The notes under the pieces: model-generated | Told to the model about the DNA's origin: nothing | Database searches by the model: none | The model's input: only the letters and a program-made list of their open reading frames with translations | Shown here: positions 35,698-49,486 of the stretch, in pieces | How positions within the stretch are numbered: the first letter of the stretch is position 1 | Layout of the letters: every line of letters starts with the position of its first letter | Program-made: the position numbers and the translations under genes | From: Salticus scenicus | Lineage: Eukaryota > Arthropoda > Arachnida > Araneae > Salticidae | Length of the DNA: 64,000 nucleotides | Assembly (NCBI GenBank): GCA_963930645.1 | Contig: OZ005661.1 | Coordinates: 196,524,532-196,588,531, forward strand | Reading direction: 5' to 3'

Positions 35698-36946
35698 CCA
35701 TATTTTGTACTTTTTACATTAAGAGCCTTCTTTGCCTTTCTTTTGTCAACTTTTTTTTCTTCTTCTTTCTGCCGCTTTCTTTCTTCTATTTCATTATTCT
35801 TATCCTTCTTCTTTTTAGTTTTTTTTAAATTATGAAACAATTCATTGGGCTCAATGATTAAAAATATTTTAGTTATTTCTTAAATAAAAATAATTCATTA
35901 CGCCTAAATATTCAAAATGTTTTACTGATTTCTTAAAAAAAAAAAAAAAAAAAATTCATTAGGCCTAAGTTACAATATTTAGTTATTCATAGAATAAAAA
36001 TCACTTAAATCAAACAAAGGGCATTAAAAAAAAATAACCACTTTTATTAAATCTGTAATTCCACCAGTGGGCGTTTCTTTCGCAATTTGCCTGATATTTA
36101 TTTCTTAAGAATACAGCAAATATTGAAATTTATACAATCAATATACTATGGATACAACTACTTTGGTTTAAAGAATATAATTATAATGTATATACATTTG
36201 TGATACAAATGTGAATACAGAAACTTTTGTAACTTGGGAGTATAACACCCACAGGCGGGCCTTACTGTCAACAAGACAAACGCATCTGGTCGCGAAAGTG
36301 TTAAAAATTGGGTCAAGTCTCCCTAGTTTGCTTGGGTCAAGTCTCCTTAAGTTGCGTTGCTTTGTTAATCCTAATTTTTTAGAAACTTGCATTGCAGTTA
36401 TATGAAGCTAGTATATACCGATATGTAGCTAAGACAGTGACTGAAACAACTATACTTTAAAAATTGACTTGCCTCAAAAATGGAAATTCAAATTTAACAA
36501 AGTGCAAGGTCTCGAAAATTTACTTGAAAGCTGCAGTATCAATCAACACTAAATTGCTAGAAAACCATTGATGATTCTGCAATGGTGGTTCCCTGCAAAA
36601 TGCTGTTGTATGATTAGTCAATCAGTATAATGACTAACATTTTCCTTAAGTTTCCCTTTCATATATATTGACCAAACATCCCCCTTTTCTGGAGACAAAT
36701 GGGGATGCCCTTTTTTTTAAGGCATTTTCTATGTTTAAAAAATTGTAGGAACTAAATTATTAATCATTAACACTTTATTTTTAGTCCTTATTTGTTAGGA
36801 ATGAAAAAATGCATCCATAATTTGATAATTGTCGCAATTTTTAATGCTTCTCTATTATAAAAGCACTTTGATCTGGTCACCCTACTTTCATAGGAAAAGC
36901 CCTCATGTGTCAAGTCTCCCTATGGGTCAAACCAATCTAGTTTCCC
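35322..36946. mobile_element. Non-autonomous element with GGGGAAACTAG ends and TTA duplications
   Basis: GGGGAAACTAGGGAGACTTG at the left end is mirrored imperfectly by CTAGTTTCCC at 36,937-36,946, with GTCAAGTCTCCCTA inside. TTA flanks both sides. Three-base TTA/TAA duplications are typical of PIF/Harbinger transposons. No transposase frame is present, and inner copies of GGGTCAAGTCTCC occur near 36,310-36,350. Confidence 0.55.
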
Positions 36947-37303
36947 TTACAAAACTAAAGAAAATTAATAATTTTTAGTTCTCTTAACCATAAATGTTAC
37001 AGAAAGCATTGTTTTGGAGTTATATTTTTTTTGCTCTATATACACGTTTTGAGGTCCCTTCAATCAAATAATGAAGTTTTTAGTAATTTCTCAGTGCGTC
37101 ATGAGACATTTATATTCAATATCCAAAAATTAATCAATTAGAGTTTAAACTTAGCCTTCTAAATTTTTATCAGGCTTAGATGCTACCAGACATTTTTTCC
37201 CGAAATTCTCATGTACTTACTGTGATTAACTACGGTATGTTTGTGAATCTCAACCAAATAAAAGATACGCCTCTATTTTAAGGTAAATACAAGCTTTTAC
37301 ACT

Positions 37304-37382
37304 TATGTCTCCGTAGTTCAGTTGGTAAGAACGCCATGTTAGTAATACGGTGGTCCCGCGTTCGATACCCTGCAGGCCCGGA
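37304..37382 (+). tRNA. tRNA-like sequence, probable pseudogene or SINE head
   Basis: TAGTTCAGTTGGTAAGAACG is a good A-box arm and GCGTTCGATACCC a B-box-like arm. The anticodon loop TTAGTAA would read AGT (Thr). Acceptor and anticodon stems have mismatches, so a functional tRNA is doubtful. No clear A-rich tail or target duplication was seen. Confidence 0.4.
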
Positions 37383-37667
37383 TTATTACTTTTTGCAGAC
37401 AATTAGTAGAAAAGATGTCAAGTCATAAAAGAACATTTATCGTTGACTACATAGTATTCTAAAATTTTTTGAAGAGCTTTTTTAAGAAGCCTTTTTTGTA
37501 CATCTCATTTTAGAAGCAAAAAAGAGTTTTTTGTGGACTACAAGCGCCCTGTATTAGGCGGAATATTCACTAAAATGTCAAAGAAACAATTAACAATACA
37601 AATTAAAAGTGATTAGGAAAAACACATAAACATTAACCAAATCAGTAAAATTTTAAGTTATAATATA

Positions 37668-37698
<31 letters not shown>

Positions 37699-37799
37699 AC
37701 TGAAATAATAATAAATAGGTAACTCAAACGAATAACTAAATTGCAGATATTGGCCCTTAATCAAAATATGAAATCACAAAACTTATAGGCAATCGTGTG

Positions 37800-37880
37800 G
37801 TGCTGCCATCTGCTGTGAATTTTGAGAAATAATTTCTCTTTTCTTAACAGAGTTCACCAATTTTGGTTATTAAACAAAAA

Positions 37881-37917
<37 letters not shown>

Positions 37918-38131
37918 AAATTTTATTTTAACTTTGAAAAGATTTATATGATACGCTATAATAAGAATTGTGCTGCCATCTGCTGTGAATTTTGAGAAAT
38001 AATTTCTCTTTTCTTAACAGAGTTCACCAATTTTGGTTATTAAACAAAAAAGTTATTATTATTTTTTTTTTTTTCAAATTAAATTTTATTTTAACTTTGA
38101 AAAGATTTATATGATACGCTATAATAAGAAT
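37800..38131. repeat. Direct tandem duplication of about 170 bp
   Basis: GTGCTGCCATCTGCTGTGAA to CGCTATAATAAGAATT occurs twice in a row, differing mainly in a T-run. The TCTTTTCTTAACAG segment resembles a splice acceptor, but no exon is recognised. Confidence 0.85.
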
Positions 38132-38873
38132 TTGGGTTTTAAAAGTTTTTTTAAATAGATTATTATTGCAATCTGAAAACAGTTCGCGTTTCCATGAACT
38201 GTTTTTAAATTAGTCAAAATAAACACCGTATGTAATTAAATAAACTAAACCTGTAAGCGAACTTTCTAATTGATGAATTTTAACATTTTTAGACTTCCTG
38301 AACAAAATTAAACTAGCATTTATGTATTATGCCATAAAAGTACATCACAAGTAGATTATTGTATAAAAAACGTTCATCTACAGGGTCATACACAAAACAA
38401 TTTGAATATTTTATGACGGTAAATGAATTGAAGTCTATTTCATGTTGCGGTAAGTATTTATTGCCTTGTTGAATTAAAGTACAGTAATATGTTAGTGTAT
38501 ATTTAATTTATATGCAATATATTGTACAAAGCTACTCAAAATTAGTCAAACAAATTTTGATGCAATTCAAAAATCAACATTATTGGTGTGTGTGTGTGTG
38601 TGCTTGTAACGTTTTTGACCAATATGTAGAGGTACACAAATTCGGTAAATATTAAACATTTTAATATAACACTGGTATAAGTTTACGTCATAGACAAAAA
38701 TCATAATCATGCTAGGTATACATTGATGTGAAATTTCTATGAATCATTTTAATATGCATATATATTTTATTTAATTATCATATTGAATGGTTCATGAATG
38801 TAACTATATTATTTAAACGGGAATTTCTGGAAGCAATATATTTTTGTCCCCCACACGTACACATAATTGTATG

Positions 38874-38923
<50 letters not shown>

Positions 38924-39259
38924 CTATTTTGCCCAGCTTATAACATATGTCGGAAATATTATTTTACAGCATTCCCCTATTCTTCCCTCTTCCCTAATCT
39001 TCCCTCTTAAACACTTTAAGACAGAAGATTAGTGGAAAGCTGTAGTGTAGCTATATTAATGTGGGATCAGCGAAGATGAATGCCGCAACAGACTACAATG
39101 TCTTCCAGACTAAATGATGATAAAGTAAGACAACACGTTGAATGTTACATACAATATACCACAAATGTTTGAAAAGTGGAGCTTTCGCATATAGATACAA
39201 TGTCTTTGAGGTAATAACCCCTGGCGTTTGTTTTGAAAAGAAGACATTTTTATGCTATA
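38132..39259. other. Host AT-rich DNA with (TA)n at 38,876-38,920
   Basis: No gene recognised. There is a GTGTGTGTGTGTG run near 38,587 and (TA)n near 38,876. Confidence 0.5.
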
Positions 39260-39380
39260 CTAGCTGAGTTTGTCCGCTTCGGTCGTCACTATAATTAAGT
39301 GAATCAATCAATTTTTTTAATAATAATTCTCAATTGCTAAATTTCTATATTTATTAGTAAGACTAGAATATATGAACAGA

Positions 39381-41358
39381 CTAGCAGGCTACGCCCGCTT
39401 TGCTGGTCACTATTTTTAAATGAATCACAATAATTAATGAATTCTCAAAATTGCATTAATTTTTATCATGTGATAAAAAAAGAAAAAAAAAATCTGATCA
39501 GGAAAAATGTCGCACCGGGTCCCCACTGCCTTCGGCAGCGTAGACCCGTGCACTGCGCGCAAGTATTCCTTCACCATCCTTATGACTTCTCAAAATTCCA
39601 TGTTATTACTCATAAACTTTCATTCTCAAGAAAAGGAATTAAAAAATATATCATTTAGCATCGGGTAAAAACTCACACCGGGACGCCACTGCCTTCGGCA
39701 GCGCAGACCCATGCGCGCTGCGCGCGCACGTTTGAGGATATACGTGCGCTGTACACGCATATTCCTTCTCAACTCAAACTTTTATTAAGAAAATTAAATT
39801 TTAAAAAAATCTTTTATCATCGGGTAAAAACTCGCACCGGGTCCCAAACCCATGCGCGCTGCCCGCCTATTCCTTCCCCACCGTTCCAGCCCCTCCTAAT
39901 TAACTTGCATATACCAATTTTGAACGGTCTTACTCAATTAGCTGAGATGCAAAAGAAAACCTGATCAGGACACTTTAAATTGTAAATCAGGTGAAATCTC
40001 GAATTCCACTTTCGATAATGTAAAAGAACTTTAAAATATCTTTCGAACGATGTATTAAAAATAATTTAATCATAATTAGAATATGAAATATTGAAATTAA
40101 AAATATTACAGCGCCATCTGGCGGTAGAAATTTCTGTAATCTATTGTTCCATTCCAGATCAACAAAGCTTTCAAATGATGTATTACTCATGAAATTATTT
40201 TAATTAGTAGATGAGATACAAAAGAAAACCTAATCAGGACACCTCAAAACGTGTAAATCGGGTGAAATCTCGAATTCCATTTTCGATAATGCAAAAGTAC
40301 TTTAAAATGTGTATCAACTAAAATAAGCTTTCAAATGATGTATTACTTATGAATTTTTTAAATTAATAATTGAGATACAAAAAAAAACTGATTCAGGGCA
40401 CCTCAAAACGTGTAAATCTGGTGAAAACTTTCAATAATTTAAAAGAACTTTAAAATATCTTTCGAATGCTGTATTAAAAATAATTTAATCATAATTAGAA
40501 ATTGAAATATTGAAATTTTAAAATATTACAGCGCCATCTGGCGGTACAAATTTCTGTATTCCACTGTTCGAAAAGCTTTCTAATGATGTATTACTTACGA
40601 AATTATTTTAATTAGTAGCTGAGATACAAAAGAAAACTAATTCAGGAGACCTCAAAACGTGTAAATCTGGTGAAAACTGTCGATAATATAAAAGAACTTT
40701 AAAATATCTTTCGAATGATGCATTAAAAATAATTTAATCATAATTAGAAATTGAAATATTGAAATTTGAATGTATTACAGCGCCATCTGGCGGTAGAAAT
40801 TTCTGTAATCCACTGTTCGATTCCAAATCAAAAAAAGCTTTCTAATTATCTATTACTTATAAAATTATTTTAATTAGTAGCTGAGATTAAAAAAAAAAAA
40901 CCTAATCAGGACACCTCAAAACGTGTAAATCGGGTGAAATCTCGAATTCCATTTTCGATAATGTAAAAGTACTTTAAAATGTGTATCAAGTCAACAAAGC
41001 TTTCAAATGATGTATTACTTATGAAATTTTTTTAAATTAATTTCTGAGATATAAAAGAAAACTGATTCAGGACACCTCAAAACGTGTAAATCTGGTGAAA
41101 ACTTTCGATAATTTAAAAGAACTTTAAAATATCTTTCGAATGATGTATTCAAAATAATTTAATCATAATTAGAAATTGAAATAATGAAATATTGAAATTA
41201 TAACAAATAATTAGCAATAAATTAAAATTGCGACTATAATTTGAGATTTAAACTATCCTATCTCTCAAGTTGGATCGAACTGCACATGGTGTGCGAATTT
41301 TATTATAATCGGTTAAGTGGTTTAGGAGTCCATTGAGGACAAACATTGTGACACGAGA
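39381..41358 (-). mobile_element. Non-autonomous Helitron-like element
   Basis: On the minus strand it starts TCTCGTGTCACAATGTTTG and ends in the small hairpin AGCGGGC-gta-GCCTGCT and CTAG, inserted between A and T, as Helitrons do. A related 3' end fragment lies at 39,260-39,380. Inside are about four diverged units of 290 bp holding CACGTTTTGAGG, GCGCCATCTGGCGGT and AAAGCTTT. No helicase or Rep frame. A related inverted copy is at 53,640-55,319. Confidence 0.65.
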
Positions 41359-41448
41359 TTTATATATATTAAGATATCGTTTGAAACAAACGATTTATTT
41401 CAGAAATAATTCACTTGTAAAATATAACCCTGTACTGATAATATTCTT

Positions 41449-41495
<47 letters not shown>

Positions 41496-42397
41496 CTTAG
41501 AAAATAACTTGTTTTTGTTATGCAGACGAGAATTTTCTTAAAACAAATGAGTTAATTCCCCATGTTAAGTATGAGTTTGTTTTTTTCTTTACTTGATTTA
41601 AAAATGCAATTCTTTTAGTAATCAATAGCTTTTTATTTCAGCGAACCTGAGTTATCGATATTTATCGATAATTGAATTATTTCTGCTTATTCAACCACTT
41701 GTGATTGGCAGCATCGCTATTGTTGCAAACCATTTCTTCGGTAGTATCCAAGTGGAACGGGCAACGTCATTGTAATGTGGTCCAGTTTATTAAATCGATC
41801 AATATTGTGATTGCATGTCTTCGGACCACGTTTAGTGGTGAGTCGCAGACCGTGGCCAATTGCCCATTACGCAGTACTAGTGCGACGTAAAACCCTTCCA
41901 ACCAACCAACCAAGTTATTAAAATAATTTCTATTAAAATCAGTAATAAATTACTCATATACAATAAAAAACTCAAGTTTGAGTGCATTATGTTAGCTCAT
42001 TCAATTTCTTGAATTTAACTAAAGATCAGTGGGCGCGTTTCTTCTAGGCAAATGAGTGAAAATTCACTCAAGTTGAGATTTTTTTTTTTTTTTTTTTCAT
42101 TTTAAGAGAGAATACAATATTTATCTTCAACATGAAAAAAAATTTGTGATATTACGTTGATTTGGAGTTACGATTATTTTTTCTTACTGCTTTTTCTGTC
42201 GCTAGGAAATAAAAGCCCGTCACAATCATAGTAAAGTATATATCAGTTTTCTTTACGAAAATGCACTTTCCTATCGGACGATTTCTAATAAATGCTGTCA
42301 TTTTCAAGGACGATGGCACTTCATTTGTGAACTTTTTCTGATATGATGTCATTCGGTCATGTTTTCAAAAATATTTTCATTTTAAGCAATAGTAAGA
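41359..42397. other. Host DNA; (TA)n and a possible retroelement tail with AACC repeats
   Basis: (TA)n at 41,451-41,491. At 41,680-41,912 a GC-richer segment ends GTAAAACCCTTCCAACCAAC and CAACCAAG, which on the minus strand reads as a (GGTT)n-headed tail of a retroposon. No gene supported. Confidence 0.4.
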
Positions 42398-42703
42398 CCT
42401 AAATTAGACGTCGGTCGCGTGGCTCGGAAACTTAGCAACAGTTGAAATGGTAAACAACGCCACCTGGTACAGATTGAGCGACGTTTTTATTCAACAGTCA
42501 CCAAAAATTTTTTAAAGAGGGATGTGATATACATAAAAGGCAAATAGAATCGACGAAACGTCGATTATATAAATCATATATCACTTCTTAAAATTTTTGG
42601 CGACATTTGAATAAAAACGTCGCGCAATCTGTACCAGATGGTGCTGTCTACCGCTTCAACTGTTGCCAAGTTTCCAAGCCACGCGACAAGAATCTAATTT
42701 AGG
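42398..42703. mobile_element. Complete palindromic MITE, relative of the junction half
   Basis: Ends CCTAAATTAG and CTAATTTAGG, with inner arms GTCGCGTGGCTCGGAAACTT and AAGTTTCCAAGCCACGCGAC, nearly a full foldback of 306 bp. The right half matches 32,485-32,653. Confidence 0.8.
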
Positions 42704-44447
42704 AGGCTATGGTATTACACAACGCCATATTAAGGCTTTCACAGTGAAATATTTAAATCGGATGCATGAATTTTTGACGAAAATGCAAATTTAGAATTTT
42801 AATTTAATAATTCCACTGCTTTTTAATTTCGCTAATTTAAGAAAAAACATTATTTGGGAAAATGTATGCATTAGATATAGGGTACAAATAATTAAATATA
42901 TTAATAAATATAAACACATGTGAAAGGATCTAACTAGACGAAATTAATGCAGATTACCACGTATTTATGCAATCCAATTAATTTTTCTTCTAAAGTAATT
43001 TATTCAGAAACACTAAATAAATCATCTCTCCCAGAAGCATTCGTCTGCAGATGCAGTATGTATAATCATTCCAGAGACGAATAAAAACAGATAAAATTAT
43101 TCAAACAGCCAGAACGTTGTTGTAATACTTCTTTATATTCTCAAAATTTTGTCTCAGGAGTTCCATTAAACATTACGAAGCAATGCGTGACTCAGTTTAT
43201 AGTAACTCAGCCATCTATCTCAGAAAGAACAAAATATAATAGAACTGTTAAATTAATTAAGACTTTATATTAACTTAGTTGAATATAAACATGCAAAATT
43301 AAACTCATTAATAATGGTTAATGAAGAAATTTAATCTCTAAAAGATTTTTAAGGAATTTTATTTGAGTAAATGTGAATTAAAACATTATAAATTAACAGT
43401 TTTCGTTTGTTTAAAGCGAATTGCCTGTAAAGTACAGAGAAATTAACATAATTTTATGTATTAACCTTTGTTATATTACCATGTTTTTATTAACTTCTAT
43501 TCTCGTTTGTTCGTGTGTTTGTTTGTCCGGTACAAATCTTGCAATCTATTTTTAACTAACTTCCCTACTAGCTAGACATTTGAAACTTTTATAGTAGCTC
43601 AGAACCCGGTGACAACACAATACCTCGAAGTCAGATTTTCAAATTTTCGAATAGTTTTCTTTTAATTAATTAAAATATGAAAATAATAAGCTCCTAGTAG
43701 CAATAAAAATAGTCATTAAAATATTAGCTATAATTTAATTGTTGAAAAAAAAAATAAATAAAAAAAAATAAACAAATAAAAATACGAGTTCATTTTCTTT
43801 CGACATAAAAATAAATATATTTAATTAAACGTGAGCTTTAAAAAGTTGTAAAAAGTTAAATTATGCATCTGGCAAAAATTGACGTCATTATCAATTTAAA
43901 GATTTTCTACACATTGATAAAGTGCTAATGTAGTTCATGATGCAAATATATGTTGTTCTGAATTGATTAATATTTCATTTTTAAAATCAACTTTTTTTTT
44001 AATTCAAATTTCCCGCAACTCTTTAACCAATCGCATTAGAACGTCCATCTCTGGAATATCCATAATAAGGATTTTCTCGCTAAAAGTCGCCAAGGGCAAA
44101 AAGTCGCCAAATTTGGCGCCAAATCCATTACCTGCCTATTGGAGCTTTTTAATGCGTTTTAAAAGGAATATTTAGCTATTTTAACGCGAAAAAGAGCTGT
44201 AAATGCAGAAAATTGACATTTTATCAACTTACTAAGCCTCTTTAAAAGAATTTATACAAAAATAAATACAATTATTTACAATTTCGTAACAATACGCATT
44301 GATAAAGTGCTAATGCAGTTAGTTCTATGGCTATGATTCAACAGAAAATTTAAAAACATGGTTTATAAAAAGTTTTTTACCTTATAATTATTTTAATCAT
44401 AGTTTTTATAGATCACTGGCTTTGCGTTTTTCACTGGTCACTATGTA
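42704..44447. other. Host AT-rich DNA, nothing firmly recognised
   Basis: A segment near 43,500-43,620 (CGTGTGTTTGTTTGTCCGG, GCTCAGAACCCGGTGACAAC) looks like a diverged repeat. No gene supported. Confidence 0.4.
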
Positions 44448-46557
44448 CAGTCGGGGAAAAAAAAAACGCAGCACTCGATGCAACTCCGTTGCTTTTCAAT
44501 GCACAAAAATGTAATAGGTATCATTCGACGGGGAATTGAGAGTAGATTCAGAAAATGAATGGAAATTTTGAATTGGGGGTCGTCTACATATTAAAACGCG
44601 CACCAACTTTGATTTTTTCAATGGTAATGCCCCATTTTTCTTTTATATTTGAATTTCTGGGATCGCGACAATGCGAAAAAGTATATTGGTTGTGTATTTT
44701 GCTTATTTTTTCACAGAGTTATAAGCGTTCAAAGTTTGAAGGTGCTAATGTTAAATTCATATTTCAAACTTTTATTAATATCTTCACAAAAAATAACTTG
44801 ATCGATATAATTCTTTTTTTACGAGATACAGTGAAGAAACCCAAACATAATCCATCATTAATTTTGATTCTGAAAAATATTTTTAATTCTGAAAAATATT
44901 AATATATTCATATTCATAAAAATTATGAATTATGACCTATATTAATTTTTACATAAAATGAATCCTAATGCTGAAAAATATGGGTGTGCAAATTTGCAGC
45001 TCATTCCAATTATTAGTTTTCGAGATATAAATAAATCTTTCTTTTGGAGTGGTTTAGGGGGCCGTCTCTTGAAAATTTTTGAATGAGATAACGAAGCAAA
45101 TCTTAAAAAATAACGGAGAAAATTGAACAAAATACTTTTATTTTTTATTTAAGTGTCAAATTATATAAGAACAATGTCAAATGCAAAGAAATGAAACAAA
45201 AATGTTGATTTTTAGACATTTGTGTTAGTATCAAGAATTCCTGTTTTCTAAAGTCCCGCCTTTTATCGTTCTTCAAAACAAAACAGTACAGAAACGAAAA
45301 GTGAATGTGACTTTGAGTATTCGTGTTAAACCCCTTATTTTACATTTTCAAAAATATATACAAGTGGTATTTACTTCATCGATTACTGGTGATAAATTTA
45401 GAATCCTTTAAACGAACACTAGAAGAAAAAATTAACTAAATAGGCGGGGTTTACTGTTTGAAATACTCTCAAAATAAAATATTTCAAAACAAATTTTCTG
45501 TACCACAATTATATTACAGATGGATATACATTATAACTATATTCTTTCTAATTAATATATTTCTATCCATAGTATATTTTATTGCAAAAATATGAACACT
45601 GGGTACATGCTTAAGAAATAAGTAACACACAAATTACGAAAGAAACGCCCACTGGCACTGTTACAGATTTTCAAATGATGTGAATCTACGTCAGCAGTCG
45701 CGAAAGCGTTAATTAAGAAATTATATTTTCATAGAAATTATAAAACAAATCGTTCAGTTCCAAAGAGTTCAACTGACCCAAAACTGGTAAGTGCTATTAA
45801 AATTGTTTAATATTTACTTTATGAAACCTTACAATAATTTATCCGAAAAGATTTAGTTTATGCGTTGTTGTATATATATATATATATATATATATAGCTA
45901 TATTATTTCAGTTTGTATATTATGTTACATGTACGAAAGAAAATTTAAGCTTTCTTGGTGATCAGTATATCCATGATAGATACTGTTTAATTGAAAAATA
46001 TTGCACTTTTATAAAAAGTATTGTCTGACCAATCGTAAGTGTAATGTATTTAAATATACCTAAAATTATCTAAAAAAGTACTAAAGTATATACATATCCA
46101 AAAAACTAAATTCATGATAATTAAGATACTGCAAAGGCGTTAATATTTTTATTTCTTTTTATAACTCTTTTTTTCTTGAAATATTTCCTGTGTGAAACAG
46201 TATAATTTTGTCTAGTTCTTGTAGGATCTTAATTTTATTTTTCTGTATTTAGAGATAGCCCCCTAAAAAATTTTTGATCATAACTCTATGAATACTAAAG
46301 ATAAAGTATACAAACAGTATACTTTTACGCACTGCCAGACTCTCAGAAATTTGAATATGAAGTCAAAATTGGGTGTTACTATTGAAAAATTCAAAGTTGG
46401 CGCTCATTTTAATATGTAGATGACCCCTAATTCAAAATTCGACGACATTTTCAGAAAGTGCATTTCATTTCCTGTTGAATGGTGTCTATTAAGTTTTTCT
46501 GCGTCAATTAATAACGAAATACCATCAAGTGCTGCGTTTTTTTTTTTTCCCCGACTG
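44448..46557. mobile_element. Tc1/mariner-like element without transposase
   Basis: Ends CAGTCGGGGAAAAA and TTTTTCCCCGACTG flanked by TA on both sides (44,446 and 46,558). The termini continue as a long diverged inverted repeat of 200 or more bases (GCAGCACTCGATG/CATCAAGTGCTGC). 2,110 bp. The only long frame (44,555-44,902) has no transposase motif. Its right 845 bases recur at 58,583-59,427. Confidence 0.75.
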
Positions 46558-47000
46558 TACATAAATGAATCATTTTTGTGTTAACAAATCTCAATTTTTT
46601 AATCTCTGTATTTATTAATAATAACCTTGAAAATATAAACAATTTATTTTTGCTACAAATGATTTATTTTATGAAAACATAAGCCTGGAATAGCAACATT
46701 CTTAAAAAAAATTAAGATTATTCTATTAAAAGAGCTTGTTTTTGTTATGCAAAAGAATAAAATAATTATTTCTACATAGCAAAGACTTCGCATATTACAT
46801 TATAATTTAGATTTAACATTAAAAAGCTTTGTGATGTTATAATTTAGAATTAAAATTACAGTTTCTTACCCACTTGTTCTATCGTTAATAAATAAAAGCA
46901 CAACACAATCATACTAAAGTGTAGCACTTTTTTTTTCTTTATGAAAAGGCACGTTTCCTACCAAATGACTGCTGAGAAATAAAAACATTTCCAAAGACAA

Positions 47001-47796
47001 TACGCAAGCGAAGGTGACGTCACTGACCGTCCGTAGATGCAAGAAAAATATTTCCTATGTTAATCGTCCATTGGATTTTTTATAAAAAATTATTATAATT
47101 CGAGGGAAATTATTTCTCGATTTCAATCCCCATATTTAGGTATAGATATGTATTAGTTATCGTGTGCGTGCGTTAGATTAAGTTATTTTTGCTGTAAAAT
47201 TGATAAAATTTGAATTTTAAATTTCAAAACCTAGGAAAAAGAAATGGCAAACTTCCATAGTCGATTGAAAACATAAACATTCCATTTCAAAGGATGATAT
47301 TTACACAATAAATATACAACTAATATACTAATTAAAAGGAAAATGATAAATATTCTATCATAATTTGAAGTCAAATTTGTTTTCAAGTGTCTAAATAAAG
47401 TGTCTGATATAAGATATTAATATGTTGCAGCGGTATAGATTTCATATCGGCCATCCTTGGCGGTAAAGAAAAATATCGCCAAGTTATCTGGTGAACATAT
47501 TTAATTCCTTTAAAAAATCATGGTTATTTTAACAACTTATATTAATGGAGTAATGAATAATATGAAACAATATTTCGTACAATACATATTACGAAAATAT
47601 ACATCTGGCATGTGTATTTTCTGATTACGTTTTGATAACTAATACATAATTTTACACAAATACGGGGATAAAAAAAGGGAAATAGTTTTCCTCGATTTTT
47701 AATATTTTTTTTACAAAAAATCTATGGCCGATTAACATAGGAAATATATATCTTGCATCCTCGGACGGTCAGTGACGTCATCACTGCGCTTGCGTA
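47001..47796. mobile_element. MITE-like foldback element
   Basis: TACGCAAGCGAAGGTGACGT, then CACTGACCGTCCG and GGAAATATTTTTCTTGCATC on one side pair with the inverse around 47,722-47,796. It is repeated in the right copy at 59,871-60,666. CGCAAGCG-type ends; no coding frame. Confidence 0.65.
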
Positions 47797-48244
47797 TAGC
47801 GCTTCATCTAAGAGATTCTCTGAAAGTGACGTCATTATAACGTATTACAAAAATTATTTTAATTCTAATTGTTTTAAAACACTGTGTTATTTTCTAAAGT
47901 GTTTAATTAGCTTCGTAGAATTTAAGCAAACGGTAATTTTAGAAATTTTATAATCATTTCGTCGTTTTCTGATTTCCAATTTTTAAAAACCTTTAATGAG
48001 GGAGAACGTTTATATTAAAAATAGCTTACATATCAAATTTGATAGCTTCATTATTACTATAGAAATCATAAAAGATAAAATAAAATAAAATACCTTAAGA
48101 GGTATAATGACGTCATTTTTACCCTGAAAGTATAATTTTTCATAAAACTTCATATCAATTTTAATATTTACGCGTGAATTTCTTTTCATTTCAAAAAAAA
48201 AAAAAAAAAACTCGTCAACTGTTTTGGCAACAATTAAAAGTTAA

Positions 48245-48596
48245 AATGGGCTCTTCCCACCTGACGTCAGAGGTCACATGATAGAGGAAAAACAAATAGC
48301 ACACAAAGTCTTGTTTATCTATAGTGATTGCTGAAATAACATATTTTCTATTCTTATTTTTGACCAATCGTATTTAATCTGTTATTTTTTATAAATCCTC
48401 ATTTTAAATCCATTTTATATCATTATTCATTCTCTTTTGTTTGCCGTATACATTTTCAATCATCATTTAGTTTATGTTTTTTATTGATCTTCATGAAGAA
48501 CATGTTTAATACTCTGAATTTTGGTACTTAAATCAGTAACAGTGCAATATCGTACTGCGTAAATCCATTTCGACCAGTAACTAAGTTGTTGTAACA
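48245..48596. mobile_element. Truncated MITE (left copy)
   Basis: AATGGGCTCTTCCCACC and the following sequence match the intact element at 61,114-61,830, but the match stops at 48,596, which is the duplication edge. Confidence 0.75.
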
Positions 48597-49436
48597 GCGT
48601 TTGAACCGGAATTTTGTAACACGAACAAACTCCCTCGAAACGGTTTGAGACTGATTCTTGTAATGTAAGAAATCTCTCTCTAAATCGTGCGAACCTGATT
48701 CTTGTAACTCTAAATAACTACTCCAAAATCGTTAGAGACGGAAACTTGTAACTGACCCTTCCCCCTTTTACCAAAAAAGGGCGGACAATGACGATAAGGT
48801 AAGCTGACAGTTGATATGCTTCTTTGTTGAAAGAGAGGGTTGATAACAAAAGAATAGAATAGTGAAAAATGTTCAAGAAGAGCTGTTGATAATTCGTAAA
48901 ATCAGTTAAAATACTGCTTGCCTAAACAGAACTTCGCATAAAACCTTTTTATTTTTTCAATTTAAATTATATCTTTTAGATGACGATTTTTTTTCATAGG
49001 AATCTTAAAATTAATAATAAAAGACATTATTGTTAGAATAAAATAATGACAATTATTTGTTAAATCAGCAGCTTTATTATTATTGTTATTATTCGTATTA
49101 TTTATGAACTAACCGAATATTCTGCATAAAACAGTGTTTTAATTACATATTAATGTAAAGCATTTTAATATCATGAAACAGGTTTTTCTCTTTTTATATT
49201 CAGTACCTGAATTACAGTTTACTTGGTTTCATTGTAAAAATTATTCATAGTTTATGTATTATATATATAAAGGTAACTATTTTAACGAATTTATGAGTTT
49301 ACAGATAAGAAAAACAAAAAAAGAGAATTGCAAGCCAATGCGCAGAATTGCTACAAAAAAAAATGCAAAACTTAAATATAGGAATAAATTATCAATGAAT
49401 AAAATGAAATAAAACCCCCAACCCCCTCTCCCCCCC

Positions 49437-49486
<50 letters not shown>

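Larger units (their letters stand above)
45713..48596. repeat. Direct duplication, left copy (2.88 kb)
   Basis: From TTAAGAAATTATATTTTC to TTGTTGTAACA it matches 58,583-61,465 almost base for base. The one length difference I found is in a poly(A) run near 48,197. It begins inside the Tc1-like element and ends inside the MITE that is complete only at the right copy. Confidence 0.9.

Noticed and set aside
35557..35840. Frames rich in F or K around the T-run at 35,666
   Set aside because: Produced by low-complexity T and TTC/TTTC tracts within the Harbinger-like element.
37304..37382. Functional tRNA-Thr gene
   Set aside because: The A and B boxes are good, but acceptor and anticodon stems do not pair well. 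Kept only as tRNA-like.
44555..44902. 115-codon frame as the Tc1/mariner transposase
   Set aside because: There is no DDE/DDD motif or paired helix-turn-helix, and the length is a third of a transposase. It overlaps the long terminal repeat arm.
47753..47953. 66-codon frame repeated at 60,623-60,823 as a duplicated gene
   Set aside because: It is carried along by the 2.88 kb duplication and overlaps a MITE arm. No homology or coding signal.
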